A model generated the notes under the pieces. The model was given only the letters and a program-made list of their open reading frames with translations, made no database searches and was not told where the DNA came from. DNA of 64,000 bases, taken from contig NZ_VDND01000001.1 in the NCBI RefSeq assembly GCF_007665395.1, positions 248,001 to 312,000 of the forward strand, in the 5' to 3' direction. Made by a program: the position numbers and the translations under genes. Positions 48,929 to 57,906 of the stretch are shown here, one piece after another. The DNA is from Pseudomonas oryzihabitans (GTDB taxonomy: Bacteria > Pseudomonadota > Gammaproteobacteria > Pseudomonadales > Pseudomonadaceae). Position 1 is the stretch's first letter. The number at the start of each line of letters is the position of its first letter.

Positions 48929-51049
48929 GTGCCATTTTCTGTTCGACAAGGATCGTATCGCCCCACGCTGATGACCTTGGCCAGCGTCCCGACGCTGACG
49001 CTGCTGCTCGGCCAAGCCGCTTTCGCGGCGACGGCCGACGAGGGCGAGGAGGGCACGCGGTTGTCCACCGTGACCGTCAGCGGTGCTGCCAGCGTCAGCG
49101 ATGCGCAACGGGACCAGATCCGCCTGGAGCAGGTCGCCGGACGTACCGCCGTGGTCGACAACCGCCAGGTCGAGCAGGGGCGGGCGTCCAATGCCGAAGA
49201 CGTGCTCGCGCTGCAGCCGGGCGTGTTCGCCCAGGCCACCAGTGGCACGGGGGCCAACAAGATCTCGATCCGGGGCTCCGGGCTCAACACCTTCTACCAA
49301 GGCTATGTGTTGGGTACCAAGTTCCTCTTCGACGGCCTGCCCATCAGCGGTCCCGGGGGTACCCAGGAAGATTTCCTGGACATGCAGGCCGTCGACCACA
49401 CGGAGGTGCTCTACGGCGCCAACGCCTTCGAATACGCGGCGCTGTCGCTGGGTGGCGCCATCAACATGGTCAGCAAGACCGGTCGTACCGATCCGGGCAA
49501 CTACGCACGCTTCGAACTGGGCAGCTATGGCTATCGCAAGCAGCAGCTGAGCACGGGTGGAGTCGTGGGTGACAGCGACTACTACGTCAACCTGGTGCAC
49601 AACGAACGCGACGGCTACCAGGACAACACCCCCAACGAGGGTCGCGGGGTGGCGGCGAACGTCGGTCACGTCTTCAGTCCGCAGCTACAGACGCGCTTCT
49701 TCTTTCGCTATCGCGAAGAGCAGCTCACCAACGGCAATACCCTGACGCGCTACCAGCTCAAGCAAGATCCACGCAGCAACGCCGTGCCCACCGGCCGGCG
49801 CAAGGACGGCACCTATTTCATCGGCAACCAGACCACCTATACCTTCGACGACGGTGCCAAGCTGGAGGTCGGCGCCGCCTACAACGACTATCCATTGCTC
49901 AACGGCTGGCGATATGCGGTGGCGCCGCAGGACTGGCGCTCCAAGGACCTCAATCTCACCCTGAGGTACCTGCGCACGGGCGATACGCTGTTCGGCTTAC
50001 CCAGCGACAGCAGCGTGATCCTCAGCACCACGCGGGCTTACCTGGCCGACGTCAAGTCCCACAGCCAGACGACCGGCGCCAAGCTTCAGGAAACCAACTA
50101 CACCGGCTCGCGTGACACGGTCTTCGCGCTGGGCAACGACCTGCAGTTGGCCGACGACCTCTGGCTGACCACCGGAGTGTCGCTGGTGAACATCAAGCGC
50201 AAGGCGGAGATAGAGTCCACCACCAGCGTCAACCGGACCGACTTTCCCGACCGCGTGGGTTTCACCGAGAACGCCGTGGCGCCGCGGATCGGACTGCGCT
50301 ACGACCTGACGCCGGAACTCCAGATCTTCACCAACCTCAGCCGCTCCATCGATCCCCCGGTCACCTGGCAGATGGGCAGCACCGGCAATCCCTACCTGTA
50401 CGACCTGCGCCCGCAGAAGGCCAATACCTTCGAGGTCGGGATCCGCGGCGGCCACGGCATCTTCGATGGCAGCCTCACCCTCTATCGGTCCTGGGTGAAG
50501 CAGGAATTGCTGACGGTGGTCGTCCAGCAGGCCAGCGCCAGCCAGGATCAGCTCACGGCCACCGGCAACTCCAGCCCGACCATCCACCAGGGCATCGAGG
50601 CCGGACTCAATGCGCTGCTCTGGGAAGGCGAGGGCGGTGACACCCTCTCTCTGCGCCAGGCCTACACCCTCAACGACTTCCATTACCGCCACGATGCCAC
50701 CTTCGGCGACAACGAGCTGCCGAGCATACCGCGGCAGGTTTACCAGGCCGAACTGGCCTATCGCCAGGGCAGCGGCTTCTATGCCTCGCTCAACGTTCGT
50801 GCCGCGTCGAGTTACTACGTGGATTTCGCCAATACCTGGCAGACACCGTCCTACGTGATCTGGGGCGCCAAGGTCGGCTACCAGGCGCCAGGCGAGCGTT
50901 GGGAGGTCTTCGCCGATGTCCGCAACCTCACCGACCAGCGCTACGCGACGGCGGCCAACACCGCCTATGACGCCGGCGGTCGCGATTCGGCGAATTTCTA
51001 TCCGGGCGATGCCCTGAGCCTGACCACGGGCGTGGCCTTCCGCTTTTGA
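48929..51049 (+). CDS. TonB-dependent outer membrane receptor
   Basis: 706 residues from GTG 48929 (GGAGA 8 nt upstream). A signal peptide ends near AFA (VPTLTLLLGQAAFA). The plug domain is recognisable from DVLALQPGVFAQATSGTGAN, KISIRGSGLNTFYQGYVLG, then LSLGGAINMVSKTG; the barrel follows with alternating aromatic strands, and the protein ends in AFRF, the aromatic C-terminus needed for insertion by BAM. No FpvA-like signalling domain at the N-terminus. It heads the operon of DszA-like monooxygenase, Dpp-type importer and DszC-like oxidoreductase, so it probably imports their substrate, possibly an organosulfur compound. Confidence 0.92.
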   Translation: MPFSVRQGSYRPTLMTLASVPTLTLLLGQAAFAATADEGEEGTRLSTVTVSGAASVSDAQRDQIRLEQVAGRTAVVDNRQVEQGRASNAEDVLALQPGVFAQATSGTGANKISIRGSGLNTFYQGYVLGTKFLFDGLPISGPGGTQEDFLDMQAVDHTEVLYGANAFEYAALSLGGAINMVSKTGRTDPGNYARFELGSYGYRKQQLSTGGVVGDSDYYVNLVHNERDGYQDNTPNEGRGVAANVGHVFSPQLQTRFFFRYREEQLTNGNTLTRYQLKQDPRSNAVPTGRRKDGTYFIGNQTTYTFDDGAKLEVGAAYNDYPLLNGWRYAVAPQDWRSKDLNLTLRYLRTGDTLFGLPSDSSVILSTTRAYLADVKSHSQTTGAKLQETNYTGSRDTVFALGNDLQLADDLWLTTGVSLVNIKRKAEIESTTSVNRTDFPDRVGFTENAVAPRIGLRYDLTPELQIFTNLSRSIDPPVTWQMGSTGNPYLYDLRPQKANTFEVGIRGGHGIFDGSLTLYRSWVKQELLTVVVQQASASQDQLTATGNSSPTIHQGIEAGLNALLWEGEGGDTLSLRQAYTLNDFHYRHDATFGDNELPSIPRQVYQAELAYRQGSGFYASLNVRAASSYYVDFANTWQTPSYVIWGAKVGYQAPGERWEVFADVRNLTDQRYATAANTAYDAGGRDSANFYPGDALSLTTGVAFRF

Positions 51050-51144
51050 ACGCCTGCTGCCCAAGTCGGGCACCGAACCCGTCACGCCTGGGGGGCGGAT
51101 GCTCCCGCGCCCCCGGGCCGACTCGCTTGCCAAGAGGAACCCAC

Positions 51145-52635
51145 GTGGCCAAGTCACTGCACGTCAATCTGTTCGAAATGAATTGCGTCAGCCACATCAT
51201 GCACGGGATGTGGGTGCACCCGGATAACCAGCGCCATCGCTTCAACGATCTGGACTACTGGCTGGAGCTGGCTCAGCTGCTGGAATTCGGCACCTTCGAC
51301 GGGGTCTTCCTGGCCGATGTGGTGGGCGTCTACGACCGCTTTCGCGATGGACCAGAAACGGCCCTGCGCGAGGGCCTGCAGGTACCGAGCAACGATCCGC
51401 TGCTGCTGGTGCCGGCGATGGCGGCAGTCACCCGGGAGCTGGGTTTCGGGGTGACCTTTTCCACCACCTACGAGCCGCCCTTCGCCTTCGCTCGGCGTAT
51501 GAGCACCCTCGATCACCTGACCCGCGGGCGGGTGGGCTGGAACATCGTCACCTCCTACCTGCCGAACGCGGCGCGCAATTTCGGCCTCACCGAAGAAGTC
51601 CCCCATGATCGTCGCTACGAGATCGCCGATGAATACCTCGACGTGCTCTACAAGCTCTGGGAAGGCTCCTGGGACGACGACGCCGTGGTTCAGGATCGCG
51701 CCCGGCGGGTCTACACCGACCCGGCCAAGGTGCGCTACATCGATCACCAGGGTGAACACTTCCGGGTGGCGGGCCCGCACCTGTGCCAACCCTCGCGCCA
51801 GCGTACGCCACTGCTGTTTCAGGCCACCGGCTCGTCGGCCGGCAGCGCCTTCGCCGGTCGCCACGCCGAGGTCGTCTTCACTGGCGGCGCCACCCCGGCG
51901 GACGTACGCCGCAACATCGCCACCATGAGGGCCAACGCGGCGGCCCAGGGACGCGACCCGGCGGCGCTGAAATTCATCGTCCAGGCCGGTGTGGTAGTCG
52001 GCCGCACCGATCTGGAGGTGGCCGACAAGCTCGCCAGCTATCGACAGCTGGTGAGCGCCGACGGCGCCATGGCCCATGCCCAGCTCGGCGTGGATCTGCG
52101 CGCCTATCCGCCGCACGCCCGCTTGCAGGAAATATTTCGCGAAGGGGACGCCGGTTGGGGGCTGGTCAATCGCTTTGGTCCCCAGACCAGGGTGGGAGAG
52201 GCCCTGAGTAGCTTCGGCGGCCTGCTGGAGGATCGCTTCTTCGCGGCGGGCACGCCGCGTGAGGTGGCCGACGAGATCGAGCGCTGGCTGGATGTGGATG
52301 GTATCGACGGGATCAATCTGCGCCAGTACCTGAGCTTCGAGACCGCCCGCGACTTCATCGAGCTGGTGATCCCGGAATTGCGCCGCCGCGGGCGCTTTCG
52401 CGAGCGTTACGAGCCTGGAGAGACCTTGCGGGAGCGGCTCTTCGGGGCGGGCGCGGCACGGCTGCCCGCCGACCATCCCGGTGCGCGCTATCGCGATCCC
52501 GCCGCGCTACGCGAGCCGCAGGCGCCGCTGCGCTTCGCAGCGGAATCCCACTGTTCCCGGCGCGACAACGGTCAGCCAGATTGCCCGCCAGGCGACAGCA
52601 CCGACCCTCAAACGGCCGCGTTGGCGGCCAAATGA
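51145..52635 (+). CDS. LLM-class flavin monooxygenase of the NtaA/SnaA/DszA family
   Basis: 496 residues from GTG 51145 (AGAGGA just upstream). Sequence runs parallel to DszA: LLEFGTFDGVFLADVVGVYD, GFGVTFSTTYEPPFAFARRM, STLDHLTRGRVGWNIVTSYL, PNAARNFGL and HDRRYEIADEYLDVLYKLWE. It is longer than the gene at 47155 and has an extra C-terminal ~60 residues (Arg/Pro rich). A second copy of this family within 4 kb suggests a two-step oxidation or two substrates. The next gene overlaps or follows closely. Confidence 0.9.
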   Translation: MAKSLHVNLFEMNCVSHIMHGMWVHPDNQRHRFNDLDYWLELAQLLEFGTFDGVFLADVVGVYDRFRDGPETALREGLQVPSNDPLLLVPAMAAVTRELGFGVTFSTTYEPPFAFARRMSTLDHLTRGRVGWNIVTSYLPNAARNFGLTEEVPHDRRYEIADEYLDVLYKLWEGSWDDDAVVQDRARRVYTDPAKVRYIDHQGEHFRVAGPHLCQPSRQRTPLLFQATGSSAGSAFAGRHAEVVFTGGATPADVRRNIATMRANAAAQGRDPAALKFIVQAGVVVGRTDLEVADKLASYRQLVSADGAMAHAQLGVDLRAYPPHARLQEIFREGDAGWGLVNRFGPQTRVGEALSSFGGLLEDRFFAAGTPREVADEIERWLDVDGIDGINLRQYLSFETARDFIELVIPELRRRGRFRERYEPGETLRERLFGAGAARLPADHPGARYRDPAALREPQAPLRFAAESHCSRRDNGQPDCPPGDSTDPQTAALAAK

Positions 52636-52700
52636 GCGCGGCACGCTTTTCGCAAAAGTCTCCTCGACCTTCACCTCATCCGGCTGCCATCGAGGCCTGC

Positions 52701-54356
52701 TTGAAAGACATCACACCGCTGCTCCGCCATGCCCCGACGCTGTTCACCGCCACCCTGTTGAGCCTCGCCCTGGCCGGTTGCGAACGCCAGGCGCCGCGGC
52801 AGGTTGACCAAGGCAAACCCATCCACGGGGGCACCCTGGTCTATGCCACCGATCGTGAACCCACCTGCCTGGACCCCCATGTGGCCGGCGACATGCCCCA
52901 GGTGTTCGTGGCCCAGCAGTATCTCGATTCGCTGGTGTCGATGGACGAGCAGGGCCGTATCGGTCCCTGGCTGGCCACGCGCTGGGAAGTCTCCGCGGAC
53001 GGCCTCAGCTACACCTTCCACCTCCGCGACGATGTGCGCTTCACCGACGGCACCCCATTCGATGCCGAGGCGGTCAAGGCCAACCTCGACCACATGGCTA
53101 ACCCCAAGACCCAGTCGAGCACGGCAGGTGGTTACATCCGTCAGTACCGCGGTACCGATATCGTCGATGCCCACACCGCCGTCGTCCACCTGAGCAGTCC
53201 CTACGCTGCCTTTCTCGAAGTCCTGGCCCAGGGCTTTCTCGGTATCCAGTCACCCACCGCGCTCAAGCGACCGCGCGATGTCAATTGCGAAAGTCCGGTG
53301 GGTAGCGGCCCGTTCAAGGTCGTGCGCTGGGAGCGCCAGAGCCAGGTCGAACTGGTGCGCAATCCCGACTACAACTGGGCCCCGCCCACCGCCAAACACC
53401 AGGGTCCGGCGTACCTCGACCGGATTCTGTGGAAATTCATCCAGGAGCCCTCGGTGCGCTTCGCGTCCCTGCAGGCGGGTGAGGTGGACGTGATCGAGAC
53501 GCTGCCGCCGGAGTCCCACGAGGCGGCGCGGCGCAACCCCGAGCTCAAGGTGATCGTTGCCCAGCGGCCCGGCAATCCCACCAACGGCACCCTGAACCTT
53601 CGCCGCGCACCCTTCGACGACCGCCGGGTACGCGAGGCCTTCGTGCGCAGCGCCGACATCGAGGGTGCGCTGAAAAGCGTCTACTTCGGCGAGTTTCCCC
53701 GCGCTGGCGGACCGCTGAGCGTGGCGACGCCTTTCTACAGTCCGGACTTCGAGCACCTGCAGGATCACGATCCGGTCCGTGCGGCGCGGCTGCTCGACGA
53801 GGCCGGCTGGACCCGGCGCGATGCCGAGGGCTATCGAACCAGGGACGGCAAGCGTCTGCGGGTGGTCACCCTGGTGGGGAATCGCACCTCGCCGTCCGAG
53901 CAGACGCTCTGGGAGCAGGTGCAGGCCACGGCGCGCGCGGTGGGGATCGAGGTGGTGCTGGAGCAGATGAGCGACGCCCAGGTCACGGCGCGCCAGGCGG
54001 CCTGGGACTACGACATCCGCCTGGGCTACTGGAATACCAATACGCCCGATGTCCTCCGCATCATCTTCGGCTCGGCCTTCATCCAGCCGGCGGGCGTTGG
54101 CGGCTATCACCAGAACAGTGCCGGCTACAGCGACGCCCGCTTCGATGCGCTCATGGACCAGGCTCTCGCGACCCAGGATCCGGTGATCCGCCGCGAGCTC
54201 TATCGTCAGGCCCAGGCCCGCATCGCCAGTGAGTACCTGGAGCTGACGACCTACCCGCAAAGTACCCGACTGGGTATCTACAAGACCGCCCATGGCGTAC
54301 GGCTGGAGCCGTCGCTGGCGGTGACCTATCTCTATGACGCCTGGGTGAACAAATGA
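52701..54356 (+). CDS. Family-5 ABC substrate-binding lipoprotein
   Basis: 551 residues from TTG 52701 (GAGG 5 nt upstream); ATG 52632, which overlaps the preceding stop, is the alternative but adds 23 polar residues before the signal peptide. The signal peptide ends in the lipobox LSLALAGC, so the protein is a lipoprotein. SBP_bac_5 motifs: LAGCERQAPRQVDQGKP, LATRWEVSADGLSYTFHLRD, DGTPFDAEAVKANLDHM and PVGSGPFKVVRWERQSQVEL. It feeds the permeases at 54353 and 55342. Confidence 0.9.
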   Translation: MKDITPLLRHAPTLFTATLLSLALAGCERQAPRQVDQGKPIHGGTLVYATDREPTCLDPHVAGDMPQVFVAQQYLDSLVSMDEQGRIGPWLATRWEVSADGLSYTFHLRDDVRFTDGTPFDAEAVKANLDHMANPKTQSSTAGGYIRQYRGTDIVDAHTAVVHLSSPYAAFLEVLAQGFLGIQSPTALKRPRDVNCESPVGSGPFKVVRWERQSQVELVRNPDYNWAPPTAKHQGPAYLDRILWKFIQEPSVRFASLQAGEVDVIETLPPESHEAARRNPELKVIVAQRPGNPTNGTLNLRRAPFDDRRVREAFVRSADIEGALKSVYFGEFPRAGGPLSVATPFYSPDFEHLQDHDPVRAARLLDEAGWTRRDAEGYRTRDGKRLRVVTLVGNRTSPSEQTLWEQVQATARAVGIEVVLEQMSDAQVTARQAAWDYDIRLGYWNTNTPDVLRIIFGSAFIQPAGVGGYHQNSAGYSDARFDALMDQALATQDPVIRRELYRQAQARIASEYLELTTYPQSTRLGIYKTAHGVRLEPSLAVTYLYDAWVNK

Positions 54357-55345
54357 CCACCACGCTACCCGTCGTTCTGCCACCCGATCCGCGCCGGCAA
54401 CGCCTGGCGCGCCTCGGCCGACGCGCCCTCGTGCGGTTGCTCGGCGCTGCCCTGGTGCTGCTGGCCGTGGCGACCCTGACCTTCTTCGTCCTGCGCCTGA
54501 TGCCGGGCGATCCGGCCCTGGCGATCCTCGGCGGGGCGAGCGCCAATCCGACCCCCGAGACCCTCGAGGCCACCCGCCGCGAGTATGGGCTGGATCGACC
54601 GCTCGGCGTGCAGTACCTCTTCTATCTGCAACGCCTGGCGCACGGTGACCTGGGGATCTCCTATTCGCAGCACCAACCGGTGACCCAGGTACTGGCGGAG
54701 CAGGGCGGCGCTACCTTGCAATTGACCATGGCGGCGCTGGTGCTGGCCTGGCTGCTGGTGCTGCTGCTGACCGTGCTGACTGCCGGTCGTGGCCGTTGGC
54801 TCGGCGGCCTGGCCTCACTGTGCGAGACCGTGGCGGCGTCGATTCCGCAGTTCTGGCTGGGCGTGGTGCTCTTGGCGGTGTTCGCCTTCGGCCTGCGCTG
54901 GTTTCCTCCGGCGGGCAGCGACAGCCTGGCGGCCCTGGTGTTGCCGGCCCTGGCCTTGGCCATCCCCCTGGCCGGCTTCATCGCCCAGATCACCCGCGAA
55001 GCGCTGGAGCTGACCCTGGAGCAGCCATTCATCCTCACGGCGCGCACCCGCGGACTCGGCGAGCTGCAGGTGCGCTTTCGTCATGCGCTAAGACACGCGG
55101 TGTTACCCGGCGTCTCGCTCTCGGGCTGGGCGATCGGCGCGCTCATCAGCGGCGCGGTGGTGGTCGAGGTGATCTTTTCCCGCAAGGGCCTGGGGCGTCA
55201 GCTCTATCAGGCCGTACAGATGCAGGATCTGCCCCTTACCATCGGCATCAGCCTGGTGGTAGCGGCCGTCTACGTCCTGGCCAATGTGTTGGTGGACCTG
55301 CTGCATCTCTGGCTCGATCCGCGCCAACAGGAGCAGCAGCCATGA
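54353..55345 (+). CDS. Dpp/Opp-type ABC permease (DppB-like)
   Basis: 330 residues. Six membrane segments with the DppB signature LRLMPGDPALAILGGASANP near the N-terminus, a long periplasmic loop ending in QYLFYLQRLAHGDLGISYS, and the EAA loop EALELTLEQPFILTARTRGL. It overlaps the binding-protein stop (ATGA) and its last 4 nt overlap the next gene. Confidence 0.93.
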   Translation: MTTTLPVVLPPDPRRQRLARLGRRALVRLLGAALVLLAVATLTFFVLRLMPGDPALAILGGASANPTPETLEATRREYGLDRPLGVQYLFYLQRLAHGDLGISYSQHQPVTQVLAEQGGATLQLTMAALVLAWLLVLLLTVLTAGRGRWLGGLASLCETVAASIPQFWLGVVLLAVFAFGLRWFPPAGSDSLAALVLPALALAIPLAGFIAQITREALELTLEQPFILTARTRGLGELQVRFRHALRHAVLPGVSLSGWAIGALISGAVVVEVIFSRKGLGRQLYQAVQMQDLPLTIGISLVVAAVYVLANVLVDLLHLWLDPRQQEQQP

Positions 55346-56196
55346 GCGGTCTCGTCCTCGATAGTGGCCTAAGCCAGCATCGTTCGTGGCGATTGCCACC
55401 GGTCGGTGCATTGCTGGCCCTGGGTTTTCTGCTGGCGGTGCTGCTGGCCGCCCTGGCGCCGCAGCTGTTCACCCGACTCGACCCCCTGGCGATCACGCCG
55501 CGGGAGGCGTTCCAAGCCCCGAGTCTGGCGCACTGGCTGGGTACCGACCAATCCGGGCGCGACATCTATGCCCGGATCGTCCATGGCGCGCGGCAGAGCC
55601 TCGCCATCGGTATCGCTGCCACCGCGCTGGCCTTCACGCTGGCGATCATCCTCGGTCTGTTGGCCGGGTTGGGCGGACGTCGGCTGGACCAGCTGATCAG
55701 CGGTGTGCTGGAAGTGCTGTTCGCCTTTCCCAGCCTGGTGCTGGCGCTGCTCTTCGTAGCGGTGTTCGGCAGTGGCGTTGGTCCGCTGATCGTCGCCACG
55801 GGTCTTGGCGCCGCTCCCGGCTATGCACGTCTGGTCCGCGGCCAGGTCCTGGCGGTGCGCCAGGCCGGCTATCTGGAAGCTGCCAAGGCGCTAGGGCATT
55901 CACCGCGACGCATCATCATTCGTCAGTTGCTGCCGAACGCCATGCGCCCGCTGGTCGTCACCGTGACCATGGGCGTGGGCCAGGCCATCGTCTGGGCCTC
56001 GGCGCTGAGCTTTCTCGGTCTGGGCGCGCGGCCGCCGGCGCCGGAGTGGGGCACCATGCTGTCCATGGGCCGCGATTTCATCGCCAATGCCTGGTGGCTG
56101 ACCTTCTTTCCCGGCTTGTTCATCGTGCTGACGACCCTGTCGACCACGGTAGCCGGCCGTTATCTGCAGCGTCGCCTGGAGGGCCGCCATGAATGA
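55342..56196 (+). CDS. Dpp/Opp-type ABC permease (DppC-like)
   Basis: 284 residues from ATG 55342. OppC-type landmarks: LAHWLGTDQSGRDIYARIVH, GARQSLAIGIAAT, and the EAA loop VRGQVLAVRQAGYLEAAKAL followed by GHSPRRIIIRQLLPNAMRPL. It forms the second half of the channel with DppB-like 54353. Overlaps the ATPase gene by 8 nt. Confidence 0.93.
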   Translation: MSGLVLDSGLSQHRSWRLPPVGALLALGFLLAVLLAALAPQLFTRLDPLAITPREAFQAPSLAHWLGTDQSGRDIYARIVHGARQSLAIGIAATALAFTLAIILGLLAGLGGRRLDQLISGVLEVLFAFPSLVLALLFVAVFGSGVGPLIVATGLGAAPGYARLVRGQVLAVRQAGYLEAAKALGHSPRRIIIRQLLPNAMRPLVVTVTMGVGQAIVWASALSFLGLGARPPAPEWGTMLSMGRDFIANAWWLTFFPGLFIVLTTLSTTVAGRYLQRRLEGRHE

Positions 56197-57892
56197 CACG
56201 ACCTTGATCGTCGAAGGGCTGAGCGTCGCCTTCGGCGACCAGCCCGTGGTACGGGATCTGAATTTCACCCTGGCACCCGGGCGCTGCGTCGCCCTGGTCG
56301 GCGAGTCCGGCTCCGGCAAGAGCGTGAGTGCCCGCAGCCTGGTCGGGCTGGCCGGGGCTCGGGCGCAGGTGCAGGCCCGGCGGCTGCAGTTCGCCGGTCG
56401 TAACCTGCTCGGCCTGAGCGAGCGGCAATGGCGCCAGGTGCGGGGGCGGGACATCGGCTTCGTGCTCCAGGATGCCCTGGTCTCCCTCGATCCGTTACGT
56501 CAGGTCGGCAAGGAAATCCTCGAGGTCCTGGATACCCATGCCCATGGACGGCGGGATACCCGTAGCGCCCAGGTGCTGCAGTTGCTCACCCGGGTCGGCG
56601 TGCCAGAGCCGGCGTTGCGCGCTCGGCAGCGACCCGATCAGCTGTCCGGCGGTTTGCGTCAGCGCGCGCTGATCGCCAGTGCCTTGGCCCTGGATCCGGC
56701 GCTGGTCATCGCCGACGAGCCGACCACGGCGCTGGATGCGACGGTCCAGGCGCAGATCCTCGAGCTGTTTCGCCAGATCAAGGCGCGCGGCGCCGCCCTG
56801 TTGATCATCAGTCACGACCTGGCGGTAGTGGCGCAGTTAGCCGATGAGGTGGTGGTCCTGCGCCATGGCGAGGTGGTGGAGCAGGGGCCGACGGCTCAGG
56901 TGCTGAGTTCGCCGGCTCATCCCTACACGCGCGCCCTGCTGGCCGCGGTGCCTGCCGAGCAGCCCCGCGGCAGTCGGCTGTCGCCCGGGGCGACGGCTAT
57001 CGCGACGCGACGTCCGCCGGGCGAGGTCCTGCTGCAGGCAGAAGGGCTGAGCAAGCGTTATCGCGGTCCGGATGGGCAGGTCCGGGAGGTAGTGAGCGAG
57101 GTCGGCTTCACGTTGCGCGCGGGGCAGACCCTCGGCATCGTCGGCGAATCCGGCTCCGGCAAGAGCACCGTCGCCCGCTTGGCCTTGGGTCTATTGACAC
57201 CGGACAGCGGCGCCGTGAGCTTTCTCGGCCGGGCCTGGAATTCGGCCAGTGAGCCTATCGACGAGTCCCAGCGCCGACCCTGGCGCTCCCAGATCGGTAT
57301 CGTCTACCAGGATCCGCTCGGCTCCTTCGATCCGCGCTGGAGCGTGGCGCAGATCCTCGCGGACGCCCTGGCGGTGGCGGGTATCCCCGCCAGCGAGCGA
57401 CCGGCGCGAATCGCCCGCCTGCTCAAGCAGGTCCGCCTGCCGGAGCAGCTGGCGCAGCGCCGCCCGCTGCAGCTGTCTGGCGGTCAGCGCCAGCGCGTCG
57501 CCATTGCCCGCGCCATCGCCGGCGAGCCCCGGGTAATCGTCTGTGACGAACCGGTCTCGGCCCTGGACGTGTCGGTCCAGGCGCAGGTCCTCGACCTACT
57601 GGCGGATCTCCAGGATTCCCTGGGGCTCGCCTACCTGTTCATTTCCCACGACTTGGGCGTGATCCGCCATGTCAGCGACGAGGTGCTGGTGATGCGCCAT
57701 GGCCAGGTGGTGGAACGGGCGCCGGCCGAGCGGCTGTTCGCCGCCCCCCAGCATGACTACACCCGTCGCCTGCTGGGCTCCGTGCCCCGCCTACCAGGCA
57801 GTGGCGCGCTCTTACAGGTCCCGCCGCTCGATCCGGCGGATGAGGCGCTGAGTCTGCTGGACGAGGCACGTCTTTGGAAAATCGCTATCTAG
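56189..57892 (+). CDS. Fused double-ATPase of a Dpp/Opp-type ABC importer
   Basis: 567 residues carrying two ATPase domains in tandem, the DppD-DppF fusion type. Domain 1: Walker A GESGSGKSV, signature LSGGLRQRALIASA, Walker B DEPTTALDATV. Domain 2: Walker A GESGSGKSTV, signature LSGGQRQRVAIARA, Walker B DEPVSALDVSV. It energises the permeases at 54353/55342. A short DppD-like C-terminal tail is present. The gene is followed 14 nt later by the DszC-like gene. Confidence 0.95.
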   Translation: MNDTTLIVEGLSVAFGDQPVVRDLNFTLAPGRCVALVGESGSGKSVSARSLVGLAGARAQVQARRLQFAGRNLLGLSERQWRQVRGRDIGFVLQDALVSLDPLRQVGKEILEVLDTHAHGRRDTRSAQVLQLLTRVGVPEPALRARQRPDQLSGGLRQRALIASALALDPALVIADEPTTALDATVQAQILELFRQIKARGAALLIISHDLAVVAQLADEVVVLRHGEVVEQGPTAQVLSSPAHPYTRALLAAVPAEQPRGSRLSPGATAIATRRPPGEVLLQAEGLSKRYRGPDGQVREVVSEVGFTLRAGQTLGIVGESGSGKSTVARLALGLLTPDSGAVSFLGRAWNSASEPIDESQRRPWRSQIGIVYQDPLGSFDPRWSVAQILADALAVAGIPASERPARIARLLKQVRLPEQLAQRRPLQLSGGQRQRVAIARAIAGEPRVIVCDEPVSALDVSVQAQVLDLLADLQDSLGLAYLFISHDLGVIRHVSDEVLVMRHGQVVERAPAERLFAAPQHDYTRRLLGSVPRLPGSGALLQVPPLDPADEALSLLDEARLWKIAI

Positions 57893-57906
57893 CCTTGGAG
57901 AGACCT